Source of the DNA: Paramacrobiotus metropolitanus
Lineage: Eukaryota; Tardigrada; Eutardigrada; Parachela; Macrobiotidae
Length of the DNA: 64,000 nucleotides
Direction: 5' to 3'
Assembly: GCF_019649055.1 (NCBI RefSeq)
Contig: NW_026570227.1
Coordinates: 496,001-560,000, forward strand
The notes beneath the pieces are model-generated. The model was not told the origin of the DNA. It made no database searches and saw nothing but the letters and a program-made list of their open reading frames with translations. Of the stretch, positions 1 to 11,139 are shown in pieces. Each line of letters begins with the position of its first letter. Position 1 is the stretch's first letter. The translations under genes and the position numbers were made by a program.

Positions 1-12
1 ACTCAACTCATT

Positions 13-150
13 GTAAGTAACGAAAGTCTGTGTAAGGTCGCGTAAGCACGTGTAAGCAATTGTTAGCTATAAGTCCATGTAAGTAACGTAAGTCTGCGTA
101 AGTTCACGTAAGTCTGTGTCAGTTACAGTTAGCTGTGAGTCCATGTAAGT
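13..150. repeat. 66-bp tandem repeat, two copies plus a stub
   Basis: Two adjacent 66-bp units (13-78 and 79-144) start with GTAAGTAACG and end with AGTCCAT, followed by the first bases of a third unit. Each unit is itself built of degenerate GTAAGTCTG-like words of 13-14 bases. The array runs to the edge of the window, so its full length is unknown. Confidence 0.75.
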
Positions 151-217
151 ATGAAAAGCACCCGTATAGGGTTGGCTGCCACCTGCCATTTAGGCCACCT
201 GATACTTGGGCACCATG

Positions 218-350
218 TACTTCGGTTTCTTAGACTATGGGTTTCCGAGGTTTCTTAGTACTCTTTGCTTTTCTTCGGCTTCTTAGGTTTTATACTTTTT
301 AATTCTCTTAGGTTTCTTTGATTTTTTTCGAATTCTTAGGTGGCCGAAAT
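218..350. repeat. Pyrimidine-rich TTTCTTAGG repeat tract
   Basis: The word TTCTTAGG or TTTCTTAG recurs about six times in a T-rich context. Similar tracts occur at 16780-16860 and 36460-36540, inside copies of a dispersed repeat, so this may be a fragment of that family. Confidence 0.5.
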
Positions 351-1550
351 GACACGTTCACGATCATTGGCAATTTCAAACACAAATCCAGATTAAGCAC
401 AGAAAACTGATATACATGTACTAGCGCGTATCACTACATATTGATAAACACAGTAGCCATTATTTGCTAATAAAATTTTATGCGCCGAGAATCCCTTGTG
501 GGGTCTTAATCAACGAAATGGGAGTTTTCATAAACTGTTAAGAAAAAATTCGTGATACTGATGCCAACTACAAAGTGCTGCGTTGATGGCGGCAGTGTAT
601 GCACTTGTTTGAAGTGTTTTCGTTGTTCTCGCATAGCTTCTCATCAATCGCATTCTTTGAGTTTCTTCTAACTTTCCAGCTATACGAAGTATTTGTTAAT
701 TCCTGCACTAGCAGATCGAGGCAAGATTAGACAAACCCTTTAGCTTTTGTGATTGTACTAGTCGAAGACGCTAAATAACTTGAAAGCTTAAGTAAAAATC
801 GCTACCTCCACGAAATCGAGTTCTGTTGTGGATGAACTAAAAACTGTTTAAATCTTATTGAATAATGGAGTATGATATACAAATGTACTGAAAGTTTAAT
901 TTATTGACCAATATATTGCGGAAGTTTTATAAAGGGGCTCAATAAGCCGCGCGCATATTCATCGAAAGCAGGTTCGTGATATGACATCCGGTTACCGGAA
1001 AACGAATAATAATCTGAAGCGATTGCGCAGTGACTACCTTGTAATTTAAACGATGCCGGTAAATCTAGCCATCCTACCATTTCTTGCTTTGACAGCTAAT
1101 TGCGGAAGTTAAAGTCCCCGGAATATATATACCCTGGACAAGTATTTCGCAAGTCTTGGCCGTGCAACTACCGGTAATGACAATATGAGAAGCCTCGTCG
1201 ATTGACTTATAATGCGACATAACGCCCCATTGAACTATACAGTCGTTAATTCTCAGCGTAAACGTCAATCACGTAGTGTTTTCTTCGTTATGTAAAAGCT
1301 TGCTTATCTGAGAGTTACAGCGTAAAACCTGTTTGAACGAAATGGTATTTACCGAATATGATGGTACGGAATATGGAATATGTTATATGGAAACCGAGAC
1401 AGCTTTTCCTCGTAATCGGTACAGCTTGTCAGCGCAGTCGAAAAAAGCGTGATTCTGTGTTATTTATGGTGCAAAATGACCAGCTCGTTCAAGGAATGTA
1501 GCGGCGTCTGCATCCCCAAGCATAATTAATTAATTGGCGGTATAGGTAAG
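351..1550. other. Intergenic stretch, no gene seen
   Basis: AT-rich sequence with only short open frames that do not resemble any protein. No splice-site-bounded exon, RNA gene or terminal inverted repeat could be supported. The last part is the upstream region of the peptide gene that starts at 1652. Confidence 0.5.
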
Positions 1551-1555
1551 GAAGA

Positions 1556-1580
1556 TATATATAAGCATCGAGTCAGTCAG
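1556..1580 (+). promoter_or_regulatory. Candidate TATA box and initiator of the peptide gene
   Basis: TATATATAAG at 1556-1565 is followed by TCAGTCAG at 1573-1580, which contains the TCAGT initiator word common in arthropod-like promoters. The TATA-to-initiator spacing is slightly short, so the exact start site is uncertain. The ATG of the next open frame lies about 75 bases downstream, giving a short 5' leader. Confidence 0.45.
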
Positions 1581-1651
1581 ACGACATATCACAAAACTGT
1601 TTACACTTTACAGTACAATTTTTTCCACAGTGCGTGCATTCCCTGTTTAAC

Positions 1652-2017
1652 ATGCGGAAATTAATCCACGGCACTTCGGTTTTGCTGCTGATCCTAGCCA
1701 CCACTCAAGCCAGCCCGGCCCAAGTGCGTTTCGGCAACGATGCAAAATCTGCAGGAAATTCCACACAATCCGTCGATAACGCAGTGGAGGAGGCTAACAA
1801 ACCGAGCTTAAATGGAATCCAGACGGTAATGGGAGCCAATAATGCCAACGGAACTGCGCCAGGCTTCCAAGAGCTTCAAACACGCCGAGCGAGTGTTCCG
1901 GGGTTTTTGTTGCGACCGCCGCCGGAATCTTCATTTCCACGTCAACAGCCTGCGAGCGACGGAAATAGGTTCACATATGACTCCGCAATGAACTGGATTA
2001 AGCGCAAAGCCCTGTAA
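1652..2017 (+). CDS. Small secreted protein, possible peptide precursor
   Basis: An unrecognised 121-residue protein. The frame is also open upstream to a GTG, but the ATG at 1652 fits a eukaryotic start and immediately begins a classical signal peptide: basic MRKLIHG, a hydrophobic run of Leu, Ile and Val, then a small-residue site near ATTQAS. The mature part is hydrophilic and rich in Asn, Ala and Pro. Two basic pairs (RR about residue 78 and KRK at the C-terminus) bracket a Pro-rich stretch beginning ASVPGFLL, as expected of a processed peptide precursor, but no amidation Gly is present and no known peptide is recognised. A TATA box lies just upstream. Right after the stop comes TACTAAC plus TTTTCAG (2032-2049), a branch point and acceptor-like pair, so a further splice form is possible. 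Confidence 0.55.
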   Translation: MRKLIHGTSVLLLILATTQASPAQVRFGNDAKSAGNSTQSVDNAVEEANKPSLNGIQTVMGANNANGTAPGFQELQTRRASVPGFLLRPPPESSFPRQQPASDGNRFTYDSAMNWIKRKAL

Positions 2018-3084
2018 TTTAATACATATACGTACTAACTACTTTTCAGCTGGGATAAATTATAATCGATTAACTGCAACCAACATTCTGTTGTTTATAA
2101 TATGACTTTTGACTAAATTTCATAAAACTCTTTAACAACTATCAAGGCCATGATTATCGTGCATTCCATACAAGTAATAACGTTTGACAATGTATTATTT
2201 GGATTCTGTAGCATACGAATTATGTGTTTCTGTGTAGTTGTGTTCAAAACTACATGCGGGTAGAATATTGCGGCGACATCGTTAGGGATTCGTCACCTTT
2301 GCTGCATATTGCAGATTCCCAAGAATAAAATATCGTAAAAATCGTAGAAGATGCGTCATGGTTATCAAGCTTTCCTGCTCCTAGCCATTCTGTGCAAGAA
2401 AAGCATTGGCTCGCCTTGCTCATTTTGTCAATCCAAATCAATATATCAATCAGCTCTCAGTCCATAAATTTGACATTTTAAGAAATAACACACAAAAGTT
2501 TTTCTGGTGTGTTTCATACAGTATTACTTTAACAAAACAAGACCACGGTCAGGCTAACAACACAATGAACAAAAGCGAAACAAATCGAGACATCACAATA
2601 GGCCGTTATGGAATCGCTTTTTATTCCACTGCAGCTTGTTTCGGTTCATATTCTCGAGGGTTTCTTGAAGGTGTAGAAAGGTAAATAGGATTCTTTCATT
2701 CCACGCAGTGCGAGGATCCGTGAATGACGCGATAGATCCGTCGGGACTTTTTAGCGGTCGCGTGCATGGTTAGAGCAGCGGCGCACCGCACAAAATCTAA
2801 AAACTTTCTCTGTTTTTTTTTAACATTTAAATCTGAATCAGTTTTAAACTGTTAGTCCAGGAAATGCATCTCCTGTTGTCTTAAGCGTTGCGCCTACCGT
2901 TGCCAAATAAAACGTTTTGCGCCGGTACCAGATTCAAAACAGATATGGCATATGACAAGAGCGGAAAGCGGATGAGAAACAACTTTTGCCGCGGTATTTC
3001 CCGCCGATTCTCCCGCGAATCTTCACTGGCATATATTCGAAATCGTGACTTCTTGCGCTACGTGCAAAACGTCATTGATACAGC
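2018..3084. other. Intergenic stretch, no gene seen
   Basis: AT-rich flank of the peptide gene, with a branch-point and acceptor-like sequence at 2032-2049. Open frames here are short and lack similarity or codon pattern. Frame 2888-3088 is open but starts with GTG and has no recognisable content. Confidence 0.45.
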
Positions 3085-3363
3085 ATGAAACCGCTTCCGG
3101 TTACCTCAATTTTTGGCACTAATGCAAGCACAAAAAAACCTAACATATTGTTGGATACAAAGAACAAGTTGTCGCCGCCTGATGGGCACTTGCACTTACT
3201 GTTTAATGACAGAACGCTGGGCATACATATCACGTGGAACCACTTGGTTTCCGGAGACACTAGCACAAGGTTCACGTTGTGGAGCGTGAACCTTTTGTCA
3301 ATGCCCACGGAAACATTGCCGGAGCCGCAGCGCTCGCGACGGGCAAACCGGCTGCGCAGCTGA
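3085..3363 (+). CDS. Open frame of unknown nature, possible exon
   Basis: A 92-codon frame from an ATG, not recognised. The middle part (about residues 10-70) has a protein-like composition with alternating hydrophobic residues; the end is Arg-rich. A hairpin with 10-bp arms (AAGGTTCACG at 3267-3276 and its complement at 3285-3294) sits inside the frame. No promoter or splice evidence; it may be chance. Confidence 0.15.
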   Translation: MKPLPVTSIFGTNASTKKPNILLDTKNKLSPPDGHLHLLFNDRTLGIHITWNHLVSGDTSTRFTLWSVNLLSMPTETLPEPQRSRRANRLRS

Positions 3364-3585
3364 CGAGACGCGGACCTCTGTTGGCCATCCTTCGAAACAC
3401 TTTAACCTAGATTGAAAATCAGTAAATATTACGCTTCTGTTCTGAACACTACACCGGCTGCATATCTCACCAATGTCCAGAAATCCACCTGGGAAAAATA
3501 TGCTTTTTAACGGCTTTTAATATAAGAAAACCTCCCGTATTCAACATTTGCAATATAACATTTGTCGATCTGCCATTCAATTTCG

Positions 3586-3846
3586 CTAGGCGTCCATTAA
3601 AGGACGAGGCTGAATTTTTGCAGCCTCATCACAGAATCTCCACAGCATTTTACAGGCTGGGGGATTGTATTCATTGCCGAAGCATCGACCGAACGACACA
3701 AAGTCGGCCTCGTGACCAGAATAATTGAAATCAACAAGGTAGTCATTCTCCGCGATTACAGCAATAACCAGGCCCTGGCGGAAGGAACCGTCGCCGTCTC
3801 GCAGATCAACCGCCCCGTAACACCAGGCACGGATGTTTTCAAACAT
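3586..3846 (-). CDS. Unknown protein family FEN, copy 1 (possibly C-terminally truncated)
   Basis: An 86-residue open frame starting at ATG 3846 (MFENIRAWCYGAVD). It is not a recognised family. It shares the pattern MFEN-x-WCYGA-x-D-x-RDGDGS, then GLVIAVI, then GHEADFVSF and FGNEYNPP with the copy at 7459-7886. The conservation between copies at the protein level, together with the short beta-strand-like hydrophobic segments, argues for a real small beta domain. After the NPP word the two copies diverge: this one runs about 20 more residues to a stop, while the other continues for about 85, so this copy is probably cut or altered at its end. It lies in a segmental duplication. Confidence 0.4.
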   Translation of the reverse strand: MFENIRAWCYGAVDLRDGDGSFRQGLVIAVIAENDYLVDFNYSGHEADFVSFGRCFGNEYNPPACKMLWRFCDEAAKIQPRPLMDA

Positions 3847-4841
3847 ATTTGAACTAGGTAGTTTGGCCCATACTAGGCAGCTTTGGACTAGACTGTTAGT
3901 GCTCCCATACTGTATCAGTAACATATTATGGTGGCTAAAGCCTTCTAAAAATTACTTGATAATGCAGGAACGTAAGATTGGGCAACATATATGCAGTAAA
4001 AAAGTAGTTTATGTGTTACAAGATCATTCAATCACCGGTTCCCCAACATCAGTTCATCGATAAAGGCACCATGAAAAATCGATACGAATTATCACGTTTA
4101 CGGATCCAGTCTGCGCTCAACAGCTGCGGAACTCGCACAGCGGCATGGTTGCGTGACTTGCGCCATTGATCGGAGGCCGATACCGGCAACCATGACGTAG
4201 ACTTGGTAAAAATGGTTTTAAAATACGGATCAAGGCGAAAACGGTTGCAATGTCGCCAAAGTAAGTGTTGCCATACTGTAACGGTAAAATCTTTATGAGG
4301 GTACATAATTCTCAACACGGCAGAACAATACGGGTTCTTTATGAACATTATTCTCAGCACGGCAGTGCGACGTACGACCAGTTATACAACTTAATTGCTA
4401 AAAATCGTTTTTCAAATGAAAATTAGCTGAGTTCATTTAACCTTTACCTGCGCAAACTCTTAATCCTATTTATTTCCTGTTTCTTACTGTGGTTGCACAC
4501 TTTTTTATTTTTACTTACTCTGCACGCAAAATTGTATATGTAGCTAATTTTTAATTTTAAGGGATCACTCACCAACTAATGGATTTACATGCATTCAATT
4601 TTATAGTACGAGTTATACATAGTTATTTATAGTACGAGTTTTTTATTTTATAGTTTCTCGTAATTCACTATTACATCACTAAAAGCGGGAGGAGAAATGC
4701 AACTATGAAGGAAGCCATATACCCTAAAGTTTCCTTGTCTACAGATTTTCCTCGCAGTTGCTTTAACAGCTGCGTGCGTGCATTAACAGACCGGAGCACA
4801 GCATCTCACGTGCTCGAGTAAACGCGGTTTTTACGAAGAAC
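3650..4841. repeat. Segmental duplication, copy 1
   Basis: This block matches 7700-9090 in the same order and orientation at roughly three quarters identity: the FEN-family frame, a shared stretch around the word CACGTTTACGGATCCAGTCTG, the run TAATCCTATTTATTTCCTG (copy 2 TAATCTTTCTTATTTCCTG), and GCATTAACAGACCGGAGCAC before the end. It resumes after the inserted element at 4842-5521 (CGGCATAAAAACA and GAAAATATTACGGT at 5530-5565). Confidence 0.75.
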
Positions 4842-5521
4842 TTAAGGGAAGTGGGCCGGTACATGGTGCCAAATTCGTGTAAATGCACGAAAACTTACAC
4901 TTCGCACTCCCAAACGCATTTTTGTTTCAGTTGACGTTTTGTAGCCAGAAGAATTGTAAACACTGGCGTGATAACCGTTTGTGGCGCAACATCCGGTTCG
5001 GGAGTTATGGCTGCTGCAAAATTCCAAAAAGTTTAAATGCGTTCAGGTGTACCAATAGTCTCATTATAGACCGATCTCTCTCAAATTTTGCACGTAAATG
5101 CGCATGTCCATGAAGATCGTTTCTACACCGATCCAGGCTTCCATGATTTTTTTCAAATTTTAAAATGAATTTTAAAATTTTTGAAATTCATTTTAAAATT
5201 TGAAAAACATGCTAGAACAGTGGATCGGTGTAAAAAAATTCTTCGTGGTTATATGCATTTACATGCAAAATTTGAGGGAGATCGGTCTATAATGAGACTT
5301 TTGGTACACCTGAATGCACTTAAACTTTTTGGAATTTTTTAACAGCCATAACTCCCGAACCGGATGTTGCGCGCGCAAACGGTTTTCACACCAGTGTATA
5401 CAAATCCTCTGGCTACAGAATGCCATAAACCGAAACAAAAATGTGTTTGGGAGTGCGCGAAAGTGTAAGTTTTCATGCATGTACACGAATTTGGCACCGT
5501 GTACCGGCCCACTTCCCTTAA
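4842..5521. mobile_element. Foldback MITE with about 300-bp inverted arms
   Basis: The two halves are inverted copies. The left end TTAAGGGAAGTGGGCCGGTA is mirrored at 5502-5521. The arms also share CTTACACTT, CCGGTTCGGGAGTTATGGC and AGACCGATCTC, and meet in an AT-rich palindrome near 5150-5210. The paralogous site at about 9085 lacks the element, so this is an insertion that came after the segmental duplication. No coding capacity. A clear target duplication is not visible. Confidence 0.85.
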
Positions 5522-6423
5522 CATTGCGTTGCCGGCATAAAAACACAATCTGTTGAAAATATTACGGTATAGGTACTGTATCTATCCTGCACAGAGCCAC
5601 AGACATACAGATTGTTCCGCTTTTAGTAAAAATTAACACTACGAAAATCCAAAATGCACATACAACTGAATTATAAAGCGAAATATAGTGGAAATGCCCA
5701 GTTAACAATATGGATAAAATTAGCTGAACGCGTTAATGCCGGGAGCGGGGAGTTACAAAATAGGGAATACTTTCGGAATGTCATTTGTACTCGTGTATTT
5801 GTGAACAGTAAATAGGCTGCCGTAAAAACGGTTTGTATTTACTTCTCCAGTAAAATAATCTTTATTCGCCAGTGCTCTCTTTAAAACGAAATCGCTGCCA
5901 CGCTATTGCAAACCATAAAACCGGCAATAACTTCTGAGCTGTTTTTGAAATCCCTGTGACAGCCTCGTTAAAAAAACGGTTAAATTTCATTATTCAGCCG
6001 CAGGCTAGCGCGTTAATGCCGAGATATCACTACATAAATGTTTTTTTCTTTGTTGTGTTAGTAAATATTAAATAATGAGAAGTGAACTTCCATTTATGTA
6101 CATTAGAAAGTGAATGACCTGTGATGCGCAGCAGTGTATAACTAAAACGATATACGCACATAAATTGTTAGATGGCCGAGCCGGTTGTTTGTAGGCTATC
6201 CCTTGTTCAGTAACGCGCCAGGATCGAGACGTGGCTTCGGACCATCCCCCGAACTGGGAGAGACGATCCGAAGCAATGTCTCGAATCGAAAAGCTGAATC
6301 GACAAGGATGCCCAGTGTATAGCAGTCGTTGGGAACGGAAGTGAAGATATTTTGTCGTGCAATTCAAACGAAAAGACGTTGTCAATCCTTCTATGATGTT
6401 GTTGAACCACTTCCCTGACCACG
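5522..6423. other. Intergenic stretch, no gene seen
   Basis: The first 110 bases continue the segmental duplication. The rest is AT-rich. A minus-strand frame near 6070-6560 is open for over 100 codons in two overlapping phases but has no recognisable domain, and its start is not an ATG. Confidence 0.4.
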
Positions 6424-7330
6424 ACAAAGTCAGTAGAGCACTCTAATCTCAACTTCTCATGTATTTCATGGAGACAGAAAGTCCTAGGATAGAAGATGAA
6501 GTAGGTTTGATGATGTGCGAAAATGGAAGACTGGAACCCGGAATCCCTGCTGAAAGACACGAAGGAGGAGTAGGAGGCGAAGAAGTTATACGTTACCTGT
6601 CCTACGCTAGATGGTAGCCGAAGCGTAGGAGGAATCCATCAACCTTGTACTAAAGGGCATGAAGATCGAAGAAGACGATGAGACCAAAGGTCACGGGATG
6701 CAAGTGGGAGCTAGTGGGTAACATGTTAAGCCACGAGCCTATCCGAGAATGATAATGCACGTCGACGAAGTAGAGGAAAACCCCTGACATAAGTGAAAGA
6801 TCACCAAGAGGTCAGTTAGCAAGAGTCCTCACTTGTGAAAGAGTATCCCAGGGCAAAGTCTGCAGTTAATCAGGTCGTGAACAAGTCACTACTTTTTGTT
6901 GGAAGAAAACTCTTTACATTTGTGTGGGCGACGAGCGCCTTATATAGTCTTGGGCACGCGCAGGTGCGACTCTACGTACGCGCAGGTACGGTTCTGAGAA
7001 CAATAGGGATTAAGAATCTAGCCAATACTCTACGATCACATACACGTGGACTAATCAAGGTCGCATTAACACAGCAAGAACTAATCAGAGAAAAGGGTCA
7101 GCTATTACAAGAGAACAATAGGTAAAGCTACGTCATGGACACGCGGTCACGTCGAAATGGCAAGTCGCGGTCAAAGTTCTCTGCTGGACATTTCCTAGAA
7201 GCGTCGACTCGGACTCGGGGTCATGACTCAAATAGTCGTTGAAGTAAGGTCTAAGCCTAAGCCTCGGGGTAAAAGTAGTAAAGTAGTAGTCCGATGTGTA
7301 CTTAGGGACGCCAGTACACGTCAATTTGTT
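6424..7330. other. Purine-rich unclassified block, possible retroelement remnant
   Basis: Composition differs from its surroundings, with many GAAG and GAGG words. A TATA-like CTTATATAGTC at about 6939 is followed by a doubled word (CACGCGCAGGTGCGACT and TACGCGCAGGTACGG), as in promoter regions of LTRs. I found no matching second LTR or coding domain, so the assignment is a guess. Confidence 0.2.
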
Positions 7331-7458
7331 GATAAACTAAAACAGCATACATGAGCGTCCGGTTTCCTCGATTTCAATCCTTGTTTTCGGACCTTGTGCC
7401 ATAAACCCGGCTCCACCACTGGAAATCCTCTTTACTCCGTGCTCCGTGTTTGAGCGAG

Positions 7459-7886
7459 TTAACGCAATACGAAATTCAGCCCAACCCTTTCCAGGCGATA
7501 CTTGCGCCAATCCAGAGCTGGTCTGTTCTCTGCCCGCTGCATGTCCCATTTTCTAACAACATCTCTGACTAAAACTCCATTTTGAAACATTTCCACCAAG
7601 GTAAAAGTGTAAAAAGATCCCGCAACACTTGTGGCGGCATACCAACGCCAAGCGCCTTTTTTTGAACCTCTCCCCGGAAGCACTACGCATTTTTAGCCGC
7701 TGGGTGGATTGTATTCATTGCCGAAGCATCGACTAAATGACACAAATCGGCTTCGTGACCAGGATATGAAATCAACAAGGAAGCCATTTCCGGGATTACA
7801 GCAATAACCAGGCCATGGCAGAGCGAACCGTCGCCGTCTCGCACGTCAGGTGCACCATAACACCAGACTTGACTGTTTTCAAACAT
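7459..7886 (-). pseudogene. Unknown protein family FEN, copy 2 (frameshifted)
   Basis: Paralogue of the frame at 3586-3846, starting MFENSQVWCYGAPDVRDGDG at ATG 7886. Small deletions relative to copy 1 shift the frame around VIPE and again after GHEAD. If the original frame is followed past GNEYNPPSG it meets one TAA and then stays open for about 70 codons to 7459, with a protein-like sequence including GAWRWYAATSVAG, FTLVEMFQNG and VRDVVRKWDM. The ancestral protein was therefore at least about 150 residues, with a second domain missing from copy 1. Function unknown. The later minus-strand frame at 7337-7549 overlaps in another phase and I do not count it. Confidence 0.5.
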
Positions 7887-9090
7887 AATTGAAATGGCAG
7901 TTTATTATCGTCGGTTAGAGCTAAATAAAAGCTGAATATTCGGGAAACACCACGTATAAAAGAACGGACGCGGGATCACTAAAAACCGCAAGCAAAACCA
8001 GGAAATAATGCTCATACTAACTAGTTTTGCTGTTGGCTTTTAGTGATCCCATAGTGAAGGGGCTTTAATCATCCCACACTTTTAGTCATCCCATATAATT
8101 TGGTGGCTGAAACATCCTGACAATTTGGCAATGCAGGTACTTAAAATAGTGTATCAAATATGCAGTTAAAAAGCAGTTTAAGTATCACAAGATCATGCGA
8201 CCGCTGCTTTTCCAGCACCAGGATACATCGATATAAAGACCAGGAAAAATCGATACAAGTAAACACGTTTACGGATCCAGTCTGCTCTCAACAGCTGCTG
8301 AACTCGCACAGCGGCATCGTTACATTGATTAGAGACTGATACCGGCAATTCTGACGCAGCCTTGGCACGATGATTATAAAAGAAGCTTAGCGACGACAAA
8401 CGCTAGTGTTACCGTTCGGGAACGGAATTTTGCCGCTACCTACAAAACTCGCGGTTGTACGGCAAGGAGCAGAAATGGGTATCCTAAACTTTATATAATA
8501 TTAATATATGTATACTGTATGTTAGTTATTTGCACCATAATTAGATCATAATAGATCATAATTATTAAAAAAAGAAACGTTATTTGCGCTGTTACCGAAG
8601 TAAGTATCGGTGAAAGGTATACTGTAACGGCAAAATCTTCGTGAGTGTACATAATCATATGGTGAAAATTATTTCCAGTACGGCAGTGCGACGTACGACC
8701 ATTTGTACAATTTAACTGTTACAAATCATTTAGCGAATGAATTAATGAATTGAATTGGGGCTGAACCTGCGCAAACTCTTAATCTTTCTTATTTCCTGTT
8801 TCTAACTGTGGCAGTGTGACTGCGCAGTGCACACTTATTTACTAAATTACTTTACTTAAGCTGCTGGACTCAGAATTGTATCTGTAGTCTGTACTTAACA
8901 TTGACTAAATTTTTAATTCTAATGGATCACCAACAGATACTAGCTGATGGATTTACATGGATTCAGTTTTGCAGTAATTTACAGTAGTAGTACATCACTA
9001 AAAGCTGGACGAGAAAATGCGTAGTGGCGTGCATTAACAGACCGGAGCACAGCAGCTTTTCACGTCCTCGAGTGAAATCGGTATGTACCA
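7700..9090. repeat. Segmental duplication, copy 2
   Basis: Counterpart of 3650-4841 plus 5522-5640, in direct orientation about 4 kb away. It lacks the foldback MITE, and so preserves the pre-insertion sequence (GGTATGTACCAGTGCGTTTC). Similarity continues through GAAAATATTACGG at about 9120 into the next repeated block. Confidence 0.75.
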
Positions 9091-9119
9091 GTGCGTTTCC
9101 GGTATAAAAACAGATTTCC

Positions 9120-10050
9120 TTGAAAATATTACGGTGTATCCTGCACAGACATATAGTTCCACTTTTCGTATAATATTGTCTCGATGCAGTAGAATACAGC
9201 TGGCAAGTACGGGTAAGCATGGATTTTTACACCGTGAAATCCACGAAAACCCATATATGGCAGATGATCCCTTCGTGAACTTCAGCAGTGCCTCCATTAT
9301 TTAAGGTAAACGAACATTTGACCAAGGTAAAAAGCAAAAAACCATATACTTTTATATCTCTGTTTCGGCATTACGGGAGACGGGAGCAAGAAGCGTATCG
9401 AGAGAGGTTGCAGAAAATCAAAAAACGTTCAGGTTGTTTTGCAGGGTTTGGAAAGATCAATCTGTACAGTACATATACGCTGTAACAACGTTTTGCTGTC
9501 GATCAGCAACACGAACAATCAACAGGGATTTCGCATACTGCAAACGCTATACAGAGCTATTTCCGAATTCCGGTTGACTGGCTATGCCGAAGAAGAACTG
9601 TAATAAACTAACAATCAACAATTTTTGACTGCACTCGCAACGTTTCGCAGGATATGGAGATACGGTACATAGTAAAGTATAGGTACAGCGGCAAGCAATG
9701 ATGATTATGCTCAACCTTTGACCGCTTAATGCGAGCTGTATACTAGGATTGTCATTAATTTTGTTGTTCAGTACGGTACTGTTATACTTCGACTTGCGGG
9801 TAACTGCATGATAAACAATTCCACCAGCTCGTAAACTGCCATATTTATTATGTTGCCCGCTCTCGTTCTTGAGCTTTAAACGCTTATCAGAGGTGCTAAC
9901 AACATTCAGTGCCAGTAACTGATAGAAACGTCGACTCAGTAACTGCTTTGGTAGACTTAGTACCGTCAACGTTATATCAGCATTCGCAATTTGCCGGTGT
10001 GTCGCAACTCACAAGGATATTAAGAAATTCATCAGCCCCGATCTTTTTAT
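9120..10050. repeat. Second duplicated block, copy 1
   Basis: Matches 11140-12020 in direct orientation. Shared words include ACAGCTGGCAAGTACGGGT, CCGTGAAATCCACGAAAACC, CAGTGCCTCCATTATTT, AACTAACAATCAACAATT and GCTTAATGCGAGCTGTATAC. A minus-strand frame of 140 codons at 9547-9969 is broken in the other copy and is probably not a gene. Confidence 0.75.
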
Positions 10051-10551
10051 TTTACTAAAACCGATCGCAGATTCTACGCGTGCGGGTCTTGCTTTTGTCT
10101 CGGTGCCCGGACAACCTGAAAACGTCTGACAACGCCTTCCGAGATTTTTTTCTTCATTGATCTTCATACCGCGACATATCAGTCTTGAGTCACATCACTA
10201 CGGCCGGCACTGCACAATCCAGAATTAAAAAAATCCACCCAAAATTACGAGTACTATTATCATCCTGGTAGAGTTTCTAACACCGCAACCGCAATGCCTT
10301 TAATAATTGCAAGGCTAATACGCTGTTTTATAAAAGCGCTGGATCTGCCTTCACCCGATTTCTCCTCAATTTCCCGTCCAAGAAAGCCGACCAGTTCAAA
10401 ATACAAAAATAAGTCTCTTTTGAAGTGCTAGGCTGTTTTTCAATTGAAACCGATTAGACCACGCATTCCATTTGTAAACAAATCGTATCGGGACAAATCT
10501 GGCAACTGGTTCTTTGTGAAATCGATCTCTACAGTGTTCCCATCTTTAACG
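10051..10551. other. Unassigned stretch between duplicated blocks
   Basis: No gene or repeat boundary seen. A 61-codon frame from 10444 runs into the short duplication listed next and has no recognisable content. Confidence 0.4.
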
Positions 10552-10787
10552 AGTCGTTTTTCAAGCACACCACTGGATATTTCGGCCACATCCAGAATTA
10601 TATTACCGAACAGAGGTCAGGACGTATAACGGACATTTGGAGCTCGCTCGAGATATCAGTTGTACGTCCTGGCCTCTATGTCGGTTTCAAGGAAACTTTT
10701 TTCAGCATTTCCCGTGACATATCCAGTCGTTTTTCAAGGACATCAATGAATATTTCGGCCACATCCAGAACTATCGCACCGGTAAAA
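10552..10787. repeat. Short direct repeat about 178 bp apart
   Basis: GTCGTTTTTCAAG, followed about 20 bases later by ATATTTCGGCCACATCCAGAA, occurs at 10551-10601 and again at 10727-10776. Between them the words CAGGACGTATA and TACGTCCTGG are inverted. Nature unknown. Confidence 0.55.
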
Positions 10788-11139
10788 TATCTCGATGCAG
10801 TATGTCCCAAGCTGAAGTGCCGCAGCTTTCGTATGGAAGTACCGTATGTCCCGTGGCAAGTTTTCGCGCGTCGGATTTGTCACAAGTGCTGATGCCCATT
10901 CTCTTTCAGACTGTGGTTTAAAACAAGAATTTAATTTGTACTAAAATTCTGCTATACCACATTTGCGCTTTTCTCTTCCAGCTGCCAAGCGTATAGCACT
11001 TTTGGCCGCGAAAGCCGGGTACTTTAACTCGGGTACTTTAACTTTATGCGTCGGAAAGCAAACATACTTATCAATAATCAAACAGTCTTATCACGAAAAT
11101 ATACAAAAAGATAACAGTGATTCTATACAGACCGTAACA
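10788..11139. other. Unassigned stretch
   Basis: No gene seen. The words GGGTACTTTAACT are doubled at about 11020-11045. It leads into the second copy of the duplicated block. Confidence 0.4.

Noticed and set aside
1634-1651. Upstream GTG start for the secreted peptide
   Set aside because: Eukaryotic initiation at GTG is unlikely, and the ATG at 1652 begins the signal peptide directly.
2014-2049. 36-base intron at the end of the peptide gene
   Set aside because: The acceptor looks good (TACTAAC, TTTTCAG) but the donor CT|GTAATT is weak and the intron would be very short; noted only as a possibility.
9547-9969. 140-codon minus-strand open frame
   Set aside because: The homologous sequence in the second copy of the duplicated block (11.5-11.9 kb) does not keep the frame, and the translation has no domain.
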